From Filimonas zeae (GTDB taxonomy: Bacteria; Bacteroidota; Bacteroidia; Chitinophagales; Chitinophagaceae): a DNA stretch of 64,000 bases. Every line of letters starts with the position of its first letter. Position 1 is the stretch's first letter. Positions 18,458 to 27,466 of this stretch are shown here, piece by piece. The stretch covers positions 1 to 64,000 of the forward strand of contig NZ_BMIB01000002.1 of assembly GCF_014641615.1 (NCBI RefSeq), written 5' to 3'. Under the pieces are notes generated by a model. The model had not been told where the DNA came from and searched no databases. It saw nothing but the letters and a program-made list of their open reading frames with translations. Made by a program: the position numbers and the translations under genes.

Positions 18458-21400
18458 TTATAAGGTAACATGCGCACCAAGGGTAATAGTATGCTGGTTG
18501 GCAGGTATTACACCCTGGTATTCCGGATCTACATTAAATTTATTGGCTTTCCAAAGCATAATGTTAGACACCTGTACGCGGAAAGTAATGTTTTGTGTTT
18601 TTAAACGTACACTGTTTAATACACTACGCGGCATATCGTAATACAACGTAACATCTCTGAGTTTAACAAAAGAAGCATCCACTATATTGTTAACGCCATT
18701 GAGGAAATAGTCAACATTGCCTAAGCCATTAATAGCATCTCCATTACCCACAAACGGAGGAATATCTGTAAAGTTTTCATCTCCCTTTTTCTGCCAGCGT
18801 TTCAGAAAATCAACCGACACATTGCGGTGCAGCATACCACCAAAAATCAGATTACGGTCTAAACGCATTACATTGCCCATATTGTACACCATATTAGCGC
18901 TTAACCGGAAGTTTTTGTAACGGAAGGTGTTGCCTAAGCCTCCATTCCATTTGGGTTGAAAAGAACCTGCAAACACCATATCTTTTGCCTGGGCACTGTT
19001 TCTGTTATTGGTTACCGTACCATCTGCCAGTTTTACCAGCGGCAAACCATCTGCATCCAGGCCAACATAGTTGTAACCAAACAGCGTATAAGCAGGTAAT
19101 CCCTCACGCATAGTTACCAGCATCATATCTGCACCTGTTTGTGGCTGTCTGGGGCTGGTTAAACGATCAACCGTGTTTTTGTTGTGCGCAAAAGTGAAGT
19201 AGGTACTCCAGCTGAAATCGCGCGTGGCAATGTTGGTTGAGTTAAGGTTTAATTCAATACCTCTGTTAGAGATATCACCCTGGTTACCGGTTACGGATGG
19301 CCATCCATTGAGACTGTTGGGATAAATTACCCCCAGCAGATCAGTAGTTTTTCTGATATATACATCAACCGAACCGGATAAGCGACCATTTAACACACCG
19401 AAATCGATACCAAAATTGGTGGTTCTGGTACTTTCCCACGACAGCTTATCGTTACCAGGCGTGTTGATGGTTAAGCCCACACCGCCAGGAAACCAGGCAT
19501 TGGAACGGCCACCAATAACGTCATTAGAAGCTGCCACACCCGGGCTGGGTGAGTTACCGGTAATACCGTATGTTACACGTACCGCCAAACGCTGAATAGC
19601 GCTTACAGTCTGCATGAAATCTTCATTACTGATATTCCATTTTACCCCTGTACTCCATACCGGCCTGTTTTGTGCAGCTTTGCTTTTACCAAACAGATTA
19701 CTCTGATCAATACGCCAGCTGGCATTAAACGCATATCTCCGGTTATAGGTATAACCGGCGTTGGCGTAGTAAGAAGTAAAACGGCGTGTGGTTTCGTTGG
19801 TACTGAAATTATCATACGCAAGAATACTGGCTACGTTAGCATAGTTAGGCCAAACGGTACCCATTAGCACGCCACCCAGTGTTTTATAATCTACTGCACC
19901 GGTGGTAAGCAGGTTTTCGTTAAAACCTCTTACGCGTGTGCGTTGTTGCGTACTAAACTGTTCCTGCGATTCCTGACCGAATATTGCGTTTATTTCATGC
20001 TGTTTCCATTGCTTATCATAAGCCAGCATATTCCGCACCGTCCAGTTACGCTGATCGCCCGTTAAGGTAGTTAAGCGGCCACCGTTGGTGGGCAGGTAGT
20101 ATACCGGGGTAGTAGCCGCATTGGGCGCTACCGTAAACTGTACAATTTCTTTACGCACTTCAAAAGACTGCAGGCTTTCAAACTGCTTTTGTGTTAAGCT
20201 GCCTTTGATATACCCGTACGTACCTTCAAAACGCAACCCCTTCCATAAATTAATGGTTACGCCTGTGTTAATACGGGCGGTTAAAGAAGTGTTTCTGGTA
20301 TAACCATATTCCCGCTCGTTCAGCGGATTATAATCCAGGCTTATGCGGCTTCTGCTTTCATAATCGCTGCGTATAGAATCTGGCAGGCCCACCAGTATGG
20401 GCACAGATAAGTTGTTACCGTTAGCATCCTGAAACAACTGATAGGGATAAAAAGTATAATCAATATCCCGGTTAGGTTTGGAGGAGGTGCTGTTGGTAGA
20501 CAAATCTGTAAGTAAATAAAAACGCGCCCAGGTAGTTGGTTTAAAATCCTGACGCAGGTTTATTTTATAGTTGTTATTTTTTTCACCGGGCTCATTACTT
20601 ACGGTATTGGTATAAGAACCGGAGCCGTAGAAAGAATAGGTGCCGCTGCCGCCACTCATGGAAATGGTATGATTGGTAAGCATGGCATTGCGATACAGCA
20701 GATCTTTAATCTGTCCACGGTTATCTATACCTGCCAGGCTATCCAGGCCCTTACGTGCCTGTTGCGGGGTAATTAACCCACGGTATTCGTTATACAGAAT
20801 CATTTCGTGCGGTGCAATGGTACCATCCAATCCGCCGCCTTGTCTGTTAACCGTACTCCAGGGGTATTGCTTTACAAAACCATAATCGTTTCTGCGAAAT
20901 ATTTCTTCTGCCGCAGACACAAACTGCTGGCTGTTAAGTCTGGGCATGTAATCCAGCTGTGGCCTGCCCTGAAAGTTTACAAAGCCATCGTAGTTTACGG
21001 TAACCTTACTGTTGAAGGAGCCTTTTTTGGTAGTAATTACAATAACGCCGTTGGCTGCACGTGCACCCCAGATTGAGGCAGCAGTGGCATCTTTCAGCAC
21101 CGTAATACTTTCCACATCCTGCGGGTTAATACCTGATATGCCCGACATGGTTAAAGGGTTCAACTCATTGGTTAACCTGACATCATCATTCATTACCAGG
21201 CCATCTACCACAAAAAGAGGCTGCGGGCTGGTACCGGAATAACCGATGCCGTTAAGATTAGGCGCACCGGTAGTAGCTAAACCCCTGATGATAAACTGGT
21301 TTCTGTTAGGCGTATTATTCACCACCAGGCCAGGCACCAGACCATCCAGGTTCTGCAACACACTCATAGAGCTGCTGCGGTTGGCTACCACATCCATATT

Positions 21401-22126
21401 TACTTTGGTATAAGAACCGGCACTACGCTCACGCGAAATAGTCTGATAGCCGGTGCTTACCACCCCTACATCATCCAGGCGTGCCACTTTAATACGGGCT
21501 ACCAGGGTTACATTTTTTTCGCCGGAGAGCTGGCGGGTAAAACGGTCTATGTTTACGCCGTTCATTTCCAGCACGGCATCTGGTGCTACTTCGTTTAATT
21601 TAAAATCGCCATACTCATCGGTAACAGCCCCCTTGCGGGTGCCTTTTACCTGTACATATACACCTGCCACGGGTTTGCCGCTGCTATCTACCACCTTACC
21701 ACGCAGTTCTGCGGGCGGCGGGGCAAAAGATTCCATTACCAACTGGTAAGTGGGTTCTTCTTTGCGGACAGCTTTGGTAACCACAATGGTATTGCCCTGA
21801 ATTTCATAATCCAGCTGCTGACCGTTAAGTAATTCTTTCAGTGCCTTATCCAGCGGCATATTACTCCAGTTTACGGCTACCGGCTGCGCGGCAGATATAT
21901 CTTTTTTATCATAAAAGAACACATAACCGGTTTGCTGTTTAATAATACTGAACGCCTGTTGCAGCGTTACCGCTTTGCCCTTGTAACTCACCTGCTGCGC
22001 TACACCTGCTGCCGATACCTGCAGGCATGTAATAAGCATTACAATAGTAGTTAGTTTCATTGCTAAGGATACAGTTTTGGTACATACCCCTGGTAAAAAA
22101 CCAGTTCCGGGCCATTTTAATTGCAT
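18458..22126 (-). CDS. SusC/RagA-family TonB-dependent transporter with STN domain
   Basis: 1222 residues. Signal peptide, STN domain (VTLQQAFSIIKQQTGYVFFYDKKD to DYEIQGNTIVVTK), carboxypeptidase-like regulatory domain (LRGKVVDSSGKPVAGVYVQV), plug (ITVLKDATAASIWGARAANG) and a 22-strand barrel ending in LGAHVTL. The STN domain contacts a FecR anti-sigma factor, and such a gene lies just upstream with its sigma factor. The locus is therefore a cell-surface-signalling uptake system. The first ATG gives an unusual N-terminal stretch (MQLKWPGTGFLPGVCTKT), but similar ones occur in related proteins. The next Met is at 22060. Confidence 0.94.
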   Translation of the reverse strand: MQLKWPGTGFLPGVCTKTVSLAMKLTTIVMLITCLQVSAAGVAQQVSYKGKAVTLQQAFSIIKQQTGYVFFYDKKDISAAQPVAVNWSNMPLDKALKELLNGQQLDYEIQGNTIVVTKAVRKEEPTYQLVMESFAPPPAELRGKVVDSSGKPVAGVYVQVKGTRKGAVTDEYGDFKLNEVAPDAVLEMNGVNIDRFTRQLSGEKNVTLVARIKVARLDDVGVVSTGYQTISRERSAGSYTKVNMDVVANRSSSMSVLQNLDGLVPGLVVNNTPNRNQFIIRGLATTGAPNLNGIGYSGTSPQPLFVVDGLVMNDDVRLTNELNPLTMSGISGINPQDVESITVLKDATAASIWGARAANGVIVITTKKGSFNSKVTVNYDGFVNFQGRPQLDYMPRLNSQQFVSAAEEIFRRNDYGFVKQYPWSTVNRQGGGLDGTIAPHEMILYNEYRGLITPQQARKGLDSLAGIDNRGQIKDLLYRNAMLTNHTISMSGGSGTYSFYGSGSYTNTVSNEPGEKNNNYKINLRQDFKPTTWARFYLLTDLSTNSTSSKPNRDIDYTFYPYQLFQDANGNNLSVPILVGLPDSIRSDYESRSRISLDYNPLNEREYGYTRNTSLTARINTGVTINLWKGLRFEGTYGYIKGSLTQKQFESLQSFEVRKEIVQFTVAPNAATTPVYYLPTNGGRLTTLTGDQRNWTVRNMLAYDKQWKQHEINAIFGQESQEQFSTQQRTRVRGFNENLLTTGAVDYKTLGGVLMGTVWPNYANVASILAYDNFSTNETTRRFTSYYANAGYTYNRRYAFNASWRIDQSNLFGKSKAAQNRPVWSTGVKWNISNEDFMQTVSAIQRLAVRVTYGITGNSPSPGVAASNDVIGGRSNAWFPGGVGLTINTPGNDKLSWESTRTTNFGIDFGVLNGRLSGSVDVYIRKTTDLLGVIYPNSLNGWPSVTGNQGDISNRGIELNLNSTNIATRDFSWSTYFTFAHNKNTVDRLTSPRQPQTGADMMLVTMREGLPAYTLFGYNYVGLDADGLPLVKLADGTVTNNRNSAQAKDMVFAGSFQPKWNGGLGNTFRYKNFRLSANMVYNMGNVMRLDRNLIFGGMLHRNVSVDFLKRWQKKGDENFTDIPPFVGNGDAINGLGNVDYFLNGVNNIVDASFVKLRDVTLYYDMPRSVLNSVRLKTQNITFRVQVSNIMLWKANKFNVDPEYQGVIPANQHTITLGAHVTL

Positions 22127-22210
22127 AAATTCGCAGTGTTTGGGTGAATAATTTCCAGTCCGCTACAGCGTACAGCTGTGCAGATAGCAGTTACAATTAC
22201 CTCTTACAGT

Positions 22211-22245
22211 AAACCGGGAGAAGGGTCCAATCTTACGCCCGGTTT
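22211..22245. other. Inverted repeat between fecR and susC genes
   Basis: AAACCGGG (22211-22218) pairs with CCCGGTTT (22238-22245). The T-run is on the plus strand, so it is not a proper terminator for the minus-strand genes. It may mark the boundary between the sigma/FecR and susC transcripts. Confidence 0.3.
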
Positions 22246-22260
22246 TTTGTTCCTTCTTAT

Positions 22261-23439
22261 TTACGGTTGAATAGTTACAATATTTCCATCAATCTCATAA
22301 TGTATTCCTGTTTTGGTTAATATTCTCAGTACCTGATCTAAACGCAGTGTACGGCCTATTTCGCCTTCAAAAGTGCGGGCGGGTATCTGCCCTTCATACT
22401 TTACTTCTACATTATACCACCTGGCCAGCTGGCGCATTACGGTGGGTATATCTGCATCCTGAAAACTGAATATGCCGTTTTTCCAGGCCAGTGCTTTTTC
22501 CACATCGCCTTCCGTTACACGCAGCTCCTTTTGCCTGCACCACGCTGCCTGGCCCGGCAGCAGTGTTACCGGCAGTACGTTACCATTGACTAATGTATTA
22601 CCCGTTACCTGTATTTTGCCGTTGGCAAGGGTGGTTACCTCGGCCCCTTCGTCTTCGTAAGCATTAATATTAAAAGCGGTACCCAGTACCTGTATCTGCG
22701 AAAGCGGGGTAGCTACATAAAAAGGCTTACGGGCATCTGCCGCCACCTGTATGTAAGCCTCACCGGTAATTTGTATGCGGCGTTCTTTTGCCGTAAACGC
22801 TATGGGGTAGCGGATACTGCTGGCTGCATTCAGCCATACCCCGGTACCATCTGGCAGAATAATATGATATTCGCGGCCTTTGGGGGTTGATATGGTATTG
22901 TATGCCAGGCCGGTGCCGGTGTTTTCATACACCAGCGCACCGTTTACCACCCGTACTTCAGCACCACCCTGCAAGGCAACCACACCGTTTTTAATAGTAT
23001 CCAGCATTACCTGTTTACCATCTGCCAGGGTAAGCAGCGCCCCGTTTATGCCGGGGGCCAGCTGCGGCGTTCTGGCAGCCACGGGTTGCCCAGGCTGTGT
23101 AGCCTTGCGGGGCAGCAGCAACCAGGTACCTGCCAGCGCCGCCAGCACCATAGCTGCGGCGGCCATCCACCTGCGTGGGGTTAAACGTTTTACCGGTGTT
23201 ACTTGCGTTGTGCTGCGTTCTGCCGCAATACGGGCGGCAAGCCCCTGCTGAATATGCTGCACCGCCTGCGGGTAATGGCCAGGCGCAGCTGCTTTTTGCT
23301 GCAACTGCCTGTCCAGCACCTCCGCAAAAGCGGCATCATTCTCTGCTGCAGACAGCAAAGTTTGCAGGGCATTCCATTCCTCCGGGGTAATAGAGCCTTC
23401 TGCCAGGCGCTCTAAATAATATTCCGCTGTATGGGGCAT
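22261..23439 (-). CDS. FecR-family anti-sigma factor
   Basis: 392 residues. The cytoplasmic N-terminus (YLERLAEGSITPEEWNALQTLL) would bind the sigma factor. One membrane helix (WMAAAAMVLAALAGTWLLLP, residues ~90-110) leads to a periplasmic FecR domain (TPKGREYHIILPDGTGVWLN, SIRYP...GEAYIQV, VLGTAFNINAY) and a C-terminal STN-like segment (IPTVMRQLARWYNVEVKYEG). It should relay substrate-loaded SusC signals to the adjacent ECF sigma. It starts 55 bp after the sigma gene. Confidence 0.93.
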   Translation of the reverse strand: MPHTAEYYLERLAEGSITPEEWNALQTLLSAAENDAAFAEVLDRQLQQKAAAPGHYPQAVQHIQQGLAARIAAERSTTQVTPVKRLTPRRWMAAAAMVLAALAGTWLLLPRKATQPGQPVAARTPQLAPGINGALLTLADGKQVMLDTIKNGVVALQGGAEVRVVNGALVYENTGTGLAYNTISTPKGREYHIILPDGTGVWLNAASSIRYPIAFTAKERRIQITGEAYIQVAADARKPFYVATPLSQIQVLGTAFNINAYEDEGAEVTTLANGKIQVTGNTLVNGNVLPVTLLPGQAAWCRQKELRVTEGDVEKALAWKNGIFSFQDADIPTVMRQLARWYNVEVKYEGQIPARTFEGEIGRTLRLDQVLRILTKTGIHYEIDGNIVTIQP

Positions 23440-23494
23440 ACGTATATATAAACCAGGTTAATAAAAGCGCGGGGGGGTGTACAGGAAAAAAAAT

Positions 23495-24088
23495 TTAAAA
23501 CCCTGCCATAGCCAGCCATAACAGGCCCACCAGTATTACATCCATCCCACGGTTCAGGTAATCTCTCAAAAAGGTAAGCGCTTCAGAAATATGCTCTTTT
23601 ACGGTGTTTTTACTCAGGCCCAGGCGGCTGGCAATTTCATCATAGGTAAGGTTTTCCTGCCGGCTCAACATAAACACCTCTTTGCGGCGGGCAGGCAGCA
23701 GCTCAATGCCACGGCGAATGCTGTTCATCAGTTCTTTAAACTCCACGGCCGAGGCAGGATCGGTAAGCAGGCTGTGCAGGCGGTCTTCCGGCGGTTCTTC
23801 CGTGGCCATAACACGCTCTTTTACCACGGTGAGTATTTTGTTGCGGGTACTTACATATAAATAACCGGGAAAGTTATCCATACCCGGCAGCTTTTCGCGG
23901 TTACGCCAGATGGCCATAAATATATCCTGCGAAACTTCTTCGGCCCGGTGTACATCTTTCAGGTATACAAGTAGTTGCGCGTATACCACCGGGGCATAAT
24001 GATCCACCACCTCTGAAAATGCCTGCTCATTTCCACCGGCTACCCTTCTCAACAGTTCCTCTTCATTATATAATTGCGTCCGTTCCAA
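23495..24088 (-). CDS. ECF RNA polymerase sigma factor
   Basis: 197 residues. Sigma region 2 (VVYAQLLVYLKDVHRAEEVS, QDIFMAIWRNREKL) and region 4 helix-turn-helix (ARRKEVFMLSRQENLTYDEI, LGLSKNTVKEHISEALTFL). The end is hydrophobic (VILVGLLWLAMAGF) and may touch the membrane. The apparent start is TTG at 24088 (codon for M in MERTQLYNEEELL); no good ATG is near. It probably drives the susC operon and is held by FecR. Confidence 0.9.
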   Translation of the reverse strand: MERTQLYNEEELLRRVAGGNEQAFSEVVDHYAPVVYAQLLVYLKDVHRAEEVSQDIFMAIWRNREKLPGMDNFPGYLYVSTRNKILTVVKERVMATEEPPEDRLHSLLTDPASAVEFKELMNSIRRGIELLPARRKEVFMLSRQENLTYDEIASRLGLSKNTVKEHISEALTFLRDYLNRGMDVILVGLLWLAMAGF

Positions 24089-24265
24089 TAAGGTACTTGC
24101 TCCTCACGTTGTAAACTTACGGCAAAATAGCCCTATCTGCCGCAAAGCAAAATATCTGTCGGTTAACCGGGCATCATTACGGGCAACTACCCTGACAGGC
24201 GTGATGAAGCCGGCGCCTTGCGTGCCAGGCAGACTACCTGCGCTTTTTGCGTATTTTCACTGCCT

Positions 24266-24835
24266 ATGGTACCGCAACTGAGAGAACATATTGAAAGAAT
24301 AGTGCCGCTGACCGATGATGAGTTTGTATTTATAAGCAGCTGTTTTACCAGTGCCCGCTACCGCAAGCACGATTTTTTGTTCCGTGAAGGGGAAAAAGTA
24401 GCCCATTGCTATTTTGTGGTTAGCGGCCTGCTGAAGCTGGTGTATACCGATGACAATGGCATGGAACATATTGTTGCCTTTGCCATGGAAGACTGGTGGG
24501 AAAGTGATTTTCAGGCCTTTTTTACACAGGTAAGGGCTACCATGTCGCTGCAATGTATGGAGGATACAGAGGTGCTGTGTATTACACTGGCAGACTATCA
24601 GCACATGTGTGCAGGACTGGCTAAAATGGAGCACTTTCTGCTGATGAAAGCCAATGCAGGCAATATTGCGGCGCAGCAACGTATTTTATCATTCCTGACT
24701 TCCAGTGCCAAACAACGCTACGAGCAACTGCTAAAGCGCTACCCCACCCTACTACAGCGGGTACCCAAAACACACCTGGCTTCTTACCTGGGTGTATCGC
24801 GCGAAACATTGAGCAGGCTGTACCGCGGCAACTGA
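24266..24835 (+). CDS. Crp/Fnr-family regulator
   Basis: 189 residues: a cyclic-nucleotide-binding-type fold (HDFLFREGEKVAHCYFVVSG, residues 30-55) and a C-terminal helix-turn-helix (TKHLASYLGVSRETLSRLYR-like). The usual cNMP-contact RS pair is absent, so a different signal or none is likely, as in many Bacteroidota members. Start at ATG 24266 (MVPQLREHIERIV); a frame 16 codons longer exists. Divergent from the sigma factor gene. Confidence 0.88.
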   Translation: MVPQLREHIERIVPLTDDEFVFISSCFTSARYRKHDFLFREGEKVAHCYFVVSGLLKLVYTDDNGMEHIVAFAMEDWWESDFQAFFTQVRATMSLQCMEDTEVLCITLADYQHMCAGLAKMEHFLLMKANAGNIAAQQRILSFLTSSAKQRYEQLLKRYPTLLQRVPKTHLASYLGVSRETLSRLYRGN

Positions 24836-24903
24836 TTTTTTATGCTACTACGGAAACATTTTAGCAGCTGCAACTATTAATCAAAACGTTTGTTCGGTGA
24901 TAT

Positions 24904-25287
24904 ATGATCAACACCGTAAATAAAAAGCGCCTGTTACTGATTGATGATGACAGAGACGCCCGCACGTTTGTAATGCTGGCTTTGTGCAAAAACGCAGTAA
25001 ACTGCGAATGTGTGCAGGCCGGCAATGTTACAGAAGCCATGAAGCTGTTTCCCAAAACAGCACCAGACCTTATATTCCTTGATTATCAGATGCCAGGACT
25101 GAACGGGCTGGATTTTTTAACCAGCTTAAGAAAGCAATATCCTGAAAGCACCGTACCTATTGTTTTTTATTCTGCCGTATTAACAACCTATATTAAGCAG
25201 GCCGCACTTAGCCTGGGTGTGCAGGCCATTATACGCCCGGGGGCGGTAGCCACTATTGCCAGGTTGATTAAAGAATACTTTGGTTAA
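24904..25287 (+). CDS. Single-domain response regulator with Lys replaced by Arg
   Basis: 127-residue receiver. Acidic pair Asp14/Asp15, phospho-acceptor Asp60 in LIFLDYQMP, and Ser90 in FYSA are present. The conserved Lys before Pro is Arg111 (AIIRPGA), which may change phosphorylation-linked switching. No output domain. It precedes the two DUF421 genes on the same strand (47-bp gap), possibly one operon. Confidence 0.88.
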   Translation: MINTVNKKRLLLIDDDRDARTFVMLALCKNAVNCECVQAGNVTEAMKLFPKTAPDLIFLDYQMPGLNGLDFLTSLRKQYPESTVPIVFYSAVLTTYIKQAALSLGVQAIIRPGAVATIARLIKEYFG

Positions 25288-25334
25288 CGAAATGATTTTT
25301 ATAAACATGTTAACGGACATGGCTGAAAAAATCT

Positions 25335-26018
25335 ATGAAAAAAGAAAACATTAAGCTTACCGACATTAAACGTATACTGATAGGTGATGCACCGTTTGAA
25401 TTTTTAATAGAGGTGTTACTGCGTACCTGTATTATGTATGTTTTATTGCTGGTAGTAGTAAAAGCGCTGGGCAAACGCATGTCTGGCCAGCTTACCATTA
25501 CCGAACTGGCGGTAATGATATTAATGGGCGCCATTGTTTCTGCCCCTATGGAACTGCCTGAACGCGGCGTTATACAGGGGCTGGTAATACTGGTTATTCT
25601 ATTGCTGTTACACCAGGGGCTAACCTGGATGGAGGTAAAGTATAAAAAAGTGGAAATGGCCACCCAGGGGGTGATTAAGATACTGATTAAGGATGGCGTT
25701 ATACAAATGAACGCGCTTAACAAGGTACGCATAAGCAAAGATCAGCTGTTTGCCATGCTGCGTAATAAAAACATTCATCAGCTGGGGCAGGTAAAACGTG
25801 TGTATCTGGAAACCTGCGGCAAATTTACCATTTATAAAAATGAGCAACCGGTACCTGGTCTTTCTGCCTTTCCACCCGAAGAAGACCACGAGGCATTGCT
25901 AAATAAGCAAACAGATTGTAACAGCTGTACTACCTGCGGCAATACTGTAAGCACTGCCGACCACGCAGGCCCCTGCCCGCTTTGTGGAAGCAGTTACTGG
26001 GAAACAGCAGCATTATAA
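25335..26018 (+). CDS. DUF421 (YetF-type) membrane protein with C-terminal zinc ribbon
   Basis: 227 residues. Membrane helices near residues 20-45 (IEVLLRTCIMYVLLLVVVKA), 55-75 and 80-95, with the family motif GKRMSGQLTITELAVMILMG. The cytoplasmic DUF421 domain follows (VIKILIKDGVIQMNALNKVR, LGQVKRVYLETCGKF). The tail carries four CxxC-like Cys pairs (CNSCTTCG, CPLCG) typical of a zinc ribbon. Biochemical role unknown. It precedes a paralogue 10 bp downstream. Confidence 0.87.
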   Translation: MKKENIKLTDIKRILIGDAPFEFLIEVLLRTCIMYVLLLVVVKALGKRMSGQLTITELAVMILMGAIVSAPMELPERGVIQGLVILVILLLLHQGLTWMEVKYKKVEMATQGVIKILIKDGVIQMNALNKVRISKDQLFAMLRNKNIHQLGQVKRVYLETCGKFTIYKNEQPVPGLSAFPPEEDHEALLNKQTDCNSCTTCGNTVSTADHAGPCPLCGSSYWETAAL

Positions 26019-26028
26019 ACTTACGGAT

Positions 26029-26706
26029 ATGAAAGCGTATGAAATTCATCTGGCAGACTTACAACGTATTTTGTTTGGGCAGGTACCGGCCATCTTTTAT
26101 GTGGAGGTAGCACTTCGCATATTGTTTATATATGCGCTGGTAGTGTTTAGCATGCGCCGGATGGGCAAACGCATCTCCTCCAACCTCAGCCGTAACGAAA
26201 TGGCTGCCACTATAGCACTGGCTGCTGCGGTGGGTATACCGGTGCATACACCGGAACGCGGGCTGCTGCCGGCAGTAATTGTTGCCGGTATAGTTATTAT
26301 AGGGCAGAACTATATTGCCCGCCGGTCTACCCAAAGCAACCGGTTTGAATACAGGGTACTGGGCCATATTTCCACACTGGTAAAAGACGGGGAACTGATA
26401 CTGGAAGAAATGGTACGCAGCCGCCTTTCGCAAGACCGTATTTTTTCTGAAATACGCGCAGAAAGCCTTACACACCTGGGCCAGGTAAAGCGGCTGTATT
26501 TTGAAGCCAATGGTACCTTTAGCCTTGTACAGGAAGAAAACCCCGTACCAGGCCTTAGCGTGGTGCCGGAAGCAGATGCAGAACTACGGGCGCAACAGAA
26601 AAAAGAGATACATAAACACGTTTGCACCACCTGCGGCAAAGAGAAAGGTTATCTACCCTTGTGCGAAAACTGTAAAAGTAAAACGTTTACAACGGCTGTA
26701 ACGTAA
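26029..26706 (+). CDS. Second DUF421 membrane protein with C-terminal zinc ribbon
   Basis: 225 residues and clearly a paralogue of the preceding gene: ILFGQVPAIFYVEVALRILF, MGKRISSNLSRNEMAATIAL, LGHISTLVKDGELILEEMV, LGQVKRLYFEANGTFSLV and PVPGLSVVPE align block by block. It ends in a shorter zinc ribbon (CTTCGKEKG...CENCK). Start at ATG 26029, which leaves a 10-bp gap, rather than the longer frame overlapping the first gene. The two products may form a hetero-oligomer. Confidence 0.86.
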   Translation: MKAYEIHLADLQRILFGQVPAIFYVEVALRILFIYALVVFSMRRMGKRISSNLSRNEMAATIALAAAVGIPVHTPERGLLPAVIVAGIVIIGQNYIARRSTQSNRFEYRVLGHISTLVKDGELILEEMVRSRLSQDRIFSEIRAESLTHLGQVKRLYFEANGTFSLVQEENPVPGLSVVPEADAELRAQQKKEIHKHVCTTCGKEKGYLPLCENCKSKTFTTAVT

Positions 26707-26710
26707 CGGG

Positions 26711-26899
26711 CTAATTCCATATACGCTTCAGCTCCTGCACTATATCATCGCGGAAAGGCCCGGCTTTTTCAACAGCCTGCTTTATTTGTTCGTGACTTAA
26801 GCGCGGAAACTGGCTGTGCAGAAATTCAACCTCGTTAGCATCGTTGGCATCAACCCGTATACGGTCTTGCAAGCCCCGGTTTTCTTTGTTATCAGACAT
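26711..26899 (-). CDS. DUF3606 small protein
   Basis: 62 residues (NKENRGLQDRIRVDANDANE, then LSHEQIKQAVEKAG) match the DUF3606 pattern of a charged start, an RVDxN strand and a short helix-turn-helix-like end. Function unknown. Convergent with the DUF421 gene, with stops 4 bp apart. Confidence 0.8.
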   Translation of the reverse strand: MSDNKENRGLQDRIRVDANDANEVEFLHSQFPRLSHEQIKQAVEKAGPFRDDIVQELKRIWN

Positions 26900-26921
26900 A
26901 ACTTTTCATTTAAAGGCGGAA

Positions 26922-26929
26922 CAAAGATA
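26922..26929 (-). promoter_or_regulatory. Putative -7 box for the DUF3606 gene
   Basis: Minus strand TATCTTTG matches TAnnTTTG, 22 bp before the start codon. Confidence 0.45.
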
Positions 26930-27274
26930 TTTCAGTTAAAACCGCAAAAAAATCATGCCCCGGCGAGACATTGCCAAAAGGCAGCCTGCTGTAAGTAATC
27001 TAAGCCGGTAATAGTAAGCCAGGTGTTCATGGGTACAGCTTGTTCATTTTGTTCAGACTGCTATTCGTAGCAATAATAAACAGATATTTGCCTGTGTCAG
27101 ACATTTAACCAGAAACTTCAGCAGAACCGGTAGCCTAAGCTGCCGGTTCGTTTTTTATCTTCTCCTTCCATTCTTCCGGGCTTACGTACTTCCATACGCA
27201 CTATCTGTTGCAACATAATAACTTAAAGCAATAACAAACAGTTGTGCGCCATTACCATCTTTTTAACACTTCTG
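26930..27274. other. Gene-poor stretch with an orphan terminator
   Basis: No credible protein frame. It contains a strong plus-strand terminator (27124-27156) with no gene upstream on that strand, so a short untranslated RNA may end there. From about 27233 it becomes the upstream region shared with the paralogue at 32.3 kb. Confidence 0.5.
27124..27156 (+). terminator. Orphan intrinsic terminator
   Basis: Eleven-bp stem GAACCGGTAGC / GCTGCCGGTTC (one G-U) with a 4-nt loop, then GTTTTTT. The nearest upstream plus-strand gene ends 418 bp away at 26706, so this either ends a small RNA or insulates the next gene. Confidence 0.75.
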
Positions 27275-27289
27275 CGTTGGCAATCATAT
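27275..27289 (+). promoter_or_regulatory. Conserved distal box upstream of first secreted-protein gene
   Basis: CGTTGGCAATCATAT is identical at 32323-32337, in each case about 100 bp before the -33 element. It may be an activator site; inferred from conservation between the two copies. Confidence 0.4.
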
Positions 27290-27374
27290 TTTGTAGCGTG
27301 CTAAACACATCATTATCAGCACCTTAACTATCCTGAAACTGCCTTTAAGAATGATAAAAACCACAAAAAGATGG

Positions 27375-27406
27375 TTTGTACACGCCTGAATGCCTTTCTA
27401 CATTTG
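27375..27406 (+). promoter_or_regulatory. Bacteroidota-type promoter (TTTG-N20-TACATTTG)
   Basis: TTTG at 27375-27378 and TACATTTG at 27399-27406 with 20 bp between them, a full match to the -33/-7 consensus. The same pair with the same spacing lies ahead of the paralogue. Confidence 0.8.
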
Positions 27407-27466
27407 TACTGTCAAAAGCAATAACACGCTACAGACACACAAACAAGAACAGTAAAACTAAAAGAT

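Noticed and set aside
22211..22245. Terminator of the fecR transcript
   Set aside because: The T-run lies on the opposite strand from the genes, so it is listed only as an inverted repeat.
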